Of a stretch of DNA of 64,000 nt, positions 63,351 to 64,000 are shown in pieces (the first letter of the stretch is position 1; every line of letters starts with the position of its first letter). A model generated the notes under the pieces. That model was not told the DNA's origin. It worked only from the letters and a program-made list of their open reading frames with translations, and did no database searches. The translations under genes and the position numbers were made by a program. Source of the stretch: Mariniphaga sp041684965 (lineage in GTDB: Bacteria; Bacteroidota; Bacteroidia; Bacteroidales; Prolixibacteraceae); assembly GCA_041684965.1 (NCBI GenBank), contig JAWLGR010000008.1, positions 62,001 through 126,000 of the forward strand. Reading direction: 5' to 3'.

Positions 63351-64000
63351 TTTGACTCAAACACCTTGGCTCCGGAGCCCACAAGTTCCATTTCATCAAG
63401 CAAATAACCTGCACCTGCATATTTATCGATTATAAATAATGCATACCTTATATCAATGGCTATATTGCGGCTCATTTCAGAATCGTACATAATATCGCTC
63501 ATTGTACTTTCCCAGGCCCTGTCAAAATTAACACCAATAAGGTGCCCTTTGGAATTTACTACCGGGCTGCCTGAATTTCCACCGGTTGTATGATTCGAAG
63601 CTGTGAAGCAAACCGGCAGATAACCTTCCTCCGACTGGTAAATTCCATAATCTTTATTCTTAAATAATTCACGCAGGCGTTGAGGGACATTGTAATCATA
63701 TATTTCAGGATTATCTTTTTCCATTATTCCTTCCAGGGTGGTGTAATATTTATACTCAACTCCATCTTTCGGCTCGTATCCTTCTATTTTGCCATATGCT
63801 ACCCGTAAAGTAAGATTGGCATCCGGATAAAGCGGTTCTCCTTTTTTCATTTCCATTATACCGGCCATATATATTTTCATATTCCGGTTGATTTCATTGT
63901 CAATAATGTCGAGCACAGGCTTTATGTAAGTACTGTAATGAAAGTTAAGATGGTTATATAATTTAACAACGGGGTCATTTCTAAGCTTTAGCAACTCCTG
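63347..64000 (-). CDS. S46-family dipeptidyl-peptidase, 3' part (5' end beyond the window)
   Basis: The reading frame is open to the window edge, so the first part of the gene is missing; about 217 C-terminal residues are visible. The catalytic serine lies in TTGGNSGSPVVNSKG, typical of the S46 dipeptidyl-peptidases (DPP7/DPP11) with a chymotrypsin-like fold. The conserved tail VNFDRAWESTMSDI...IDIRYALFIIDKYAGAG is also present. These enzymes remove dipeptides from peptide N-termini in the periplasm of Bacteroidota that feed on peptides. Whether it prefers hydrophobic or acidic residues cannot be decided here. Its TGA overlaps the ATG of the interrupted ORF downstream. Confidence 0.93.
   Translation of the reverse strand, partial: QELLKLRNDPVVKLYNHLNFHYSTYIKPVLDIIDNEINRNMKIYMAGIMEMKKGEPLYPDANLTLRVAYGKIEGYEPKDGVEYKYYTTLEGIMEKDNPEIYDYNVPQRLRELFKNKDYGIYQSEEGYLPVCFTASNHTTGGNSGSPVVNSKGHLIGVNFDRAWESTMSDIMYDSEMSRNIAIDIRYALFIIDKYAGAGYLLDEMELVGSGAKVFESK

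Noticed and set aside
1..64000. Insertion sequences, prophage, tRNA or rRNA genes
   Set aside because: No transposase, integrase or phage structural motif and no cloverleaf or rRNA segment was recognised on either strand; a tRNAscan or Infernal run was not possible here.

Overview
The window is a Bacteroidota chromosome segment. The supporting signs are a FecR / STN-SusC / SusD starch-utilisation-type locus, ECF sigma factors of the SusC-associated kind, DUF4251 and DUF4252 proteins, an S46 peptidase, a sodium-pumping decarboxylase operon, AT-rich intergenic DNA and few strong Shine-Dalgarno sites. A marine or sediment Marinilabiliales/Prolixibacteraceae-like anaerobe is my inference from gene content, not a proven assignment. 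I found no rRNA, tRNA, CRISPR array, transposase or phage gene.

Region 1 (1-33883, all minus strand) is one very long polysaccharide utilisation locus. In transcription order it runs fecR, susC, susD, a strong intrinsic terminator, then fourteen enzymes or extracytoplasmic proteins. These are three GH28-like beta-helix proteins, four GH141-like beta-helix proteins plus a fifth related helix protein, a GH29 fucosidase, a DUF5060 glycosidase-like protein, an FG-GAP propeller, two double alpha/beta-hydrolase esterases and a GH109-like oxidoreductase-fold protein. No sulfatase and no recognisable polysaccharide lyase is present. The glycan is probably non-sulfated, acylated and fucose-containing, perhaps with uronic acid or HexNAc. 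That is inference from family membership.

Region 2 (34156-39807) holds an exported glutamate-racemase-like protein on the plus strand, which separates fecR from its likely ECF sigma factor (35797-36375). Next comes a compact minus-strand module of lactonase, Gfo/Idh/MocA dehydrogenase and enolase-superfamily dehydratase. It resembles a non-phosphorylating aldose oxidation route that could process a monosaccharide released by the locus.

Region 3 (40183-50803) is mostly core metabolism: the oadG-oadA-oadB operon with a clear terminator; an ECF sigma / anti-sigma-like / DUF4252 set; an acyl-ACP thioesterase; an M3 peptidyl-dipeptidase; and an MscS channel paired with a DUF432-like protein. The gap before the M3 gene contains an unusual 11-bp-repeat array forming a long hairpin.

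Region 4 (51109-64000) holds an amino-sugar-like cluster (Gfo/Idh/MocA, PIG-L deacetylase, divergent NagB-like protein), pheT followed by an EamA transporter, a PspC/acidic protein pair, an AGCS symporter with a large insertion, a small repeat protein, DUF1206 and DUF4251 proteins, an interrupted ORF and the 3' part of an S46 peptidase running off the window.

The observation I rate highest is a dispersed leader element found directly upstream of two unrelated minus-strand genes (GH28 at 4073 and Gfo/Idh/MocA at 53176). Its similarity reaches the start codon, and it carries the same short overlapping reading frames.
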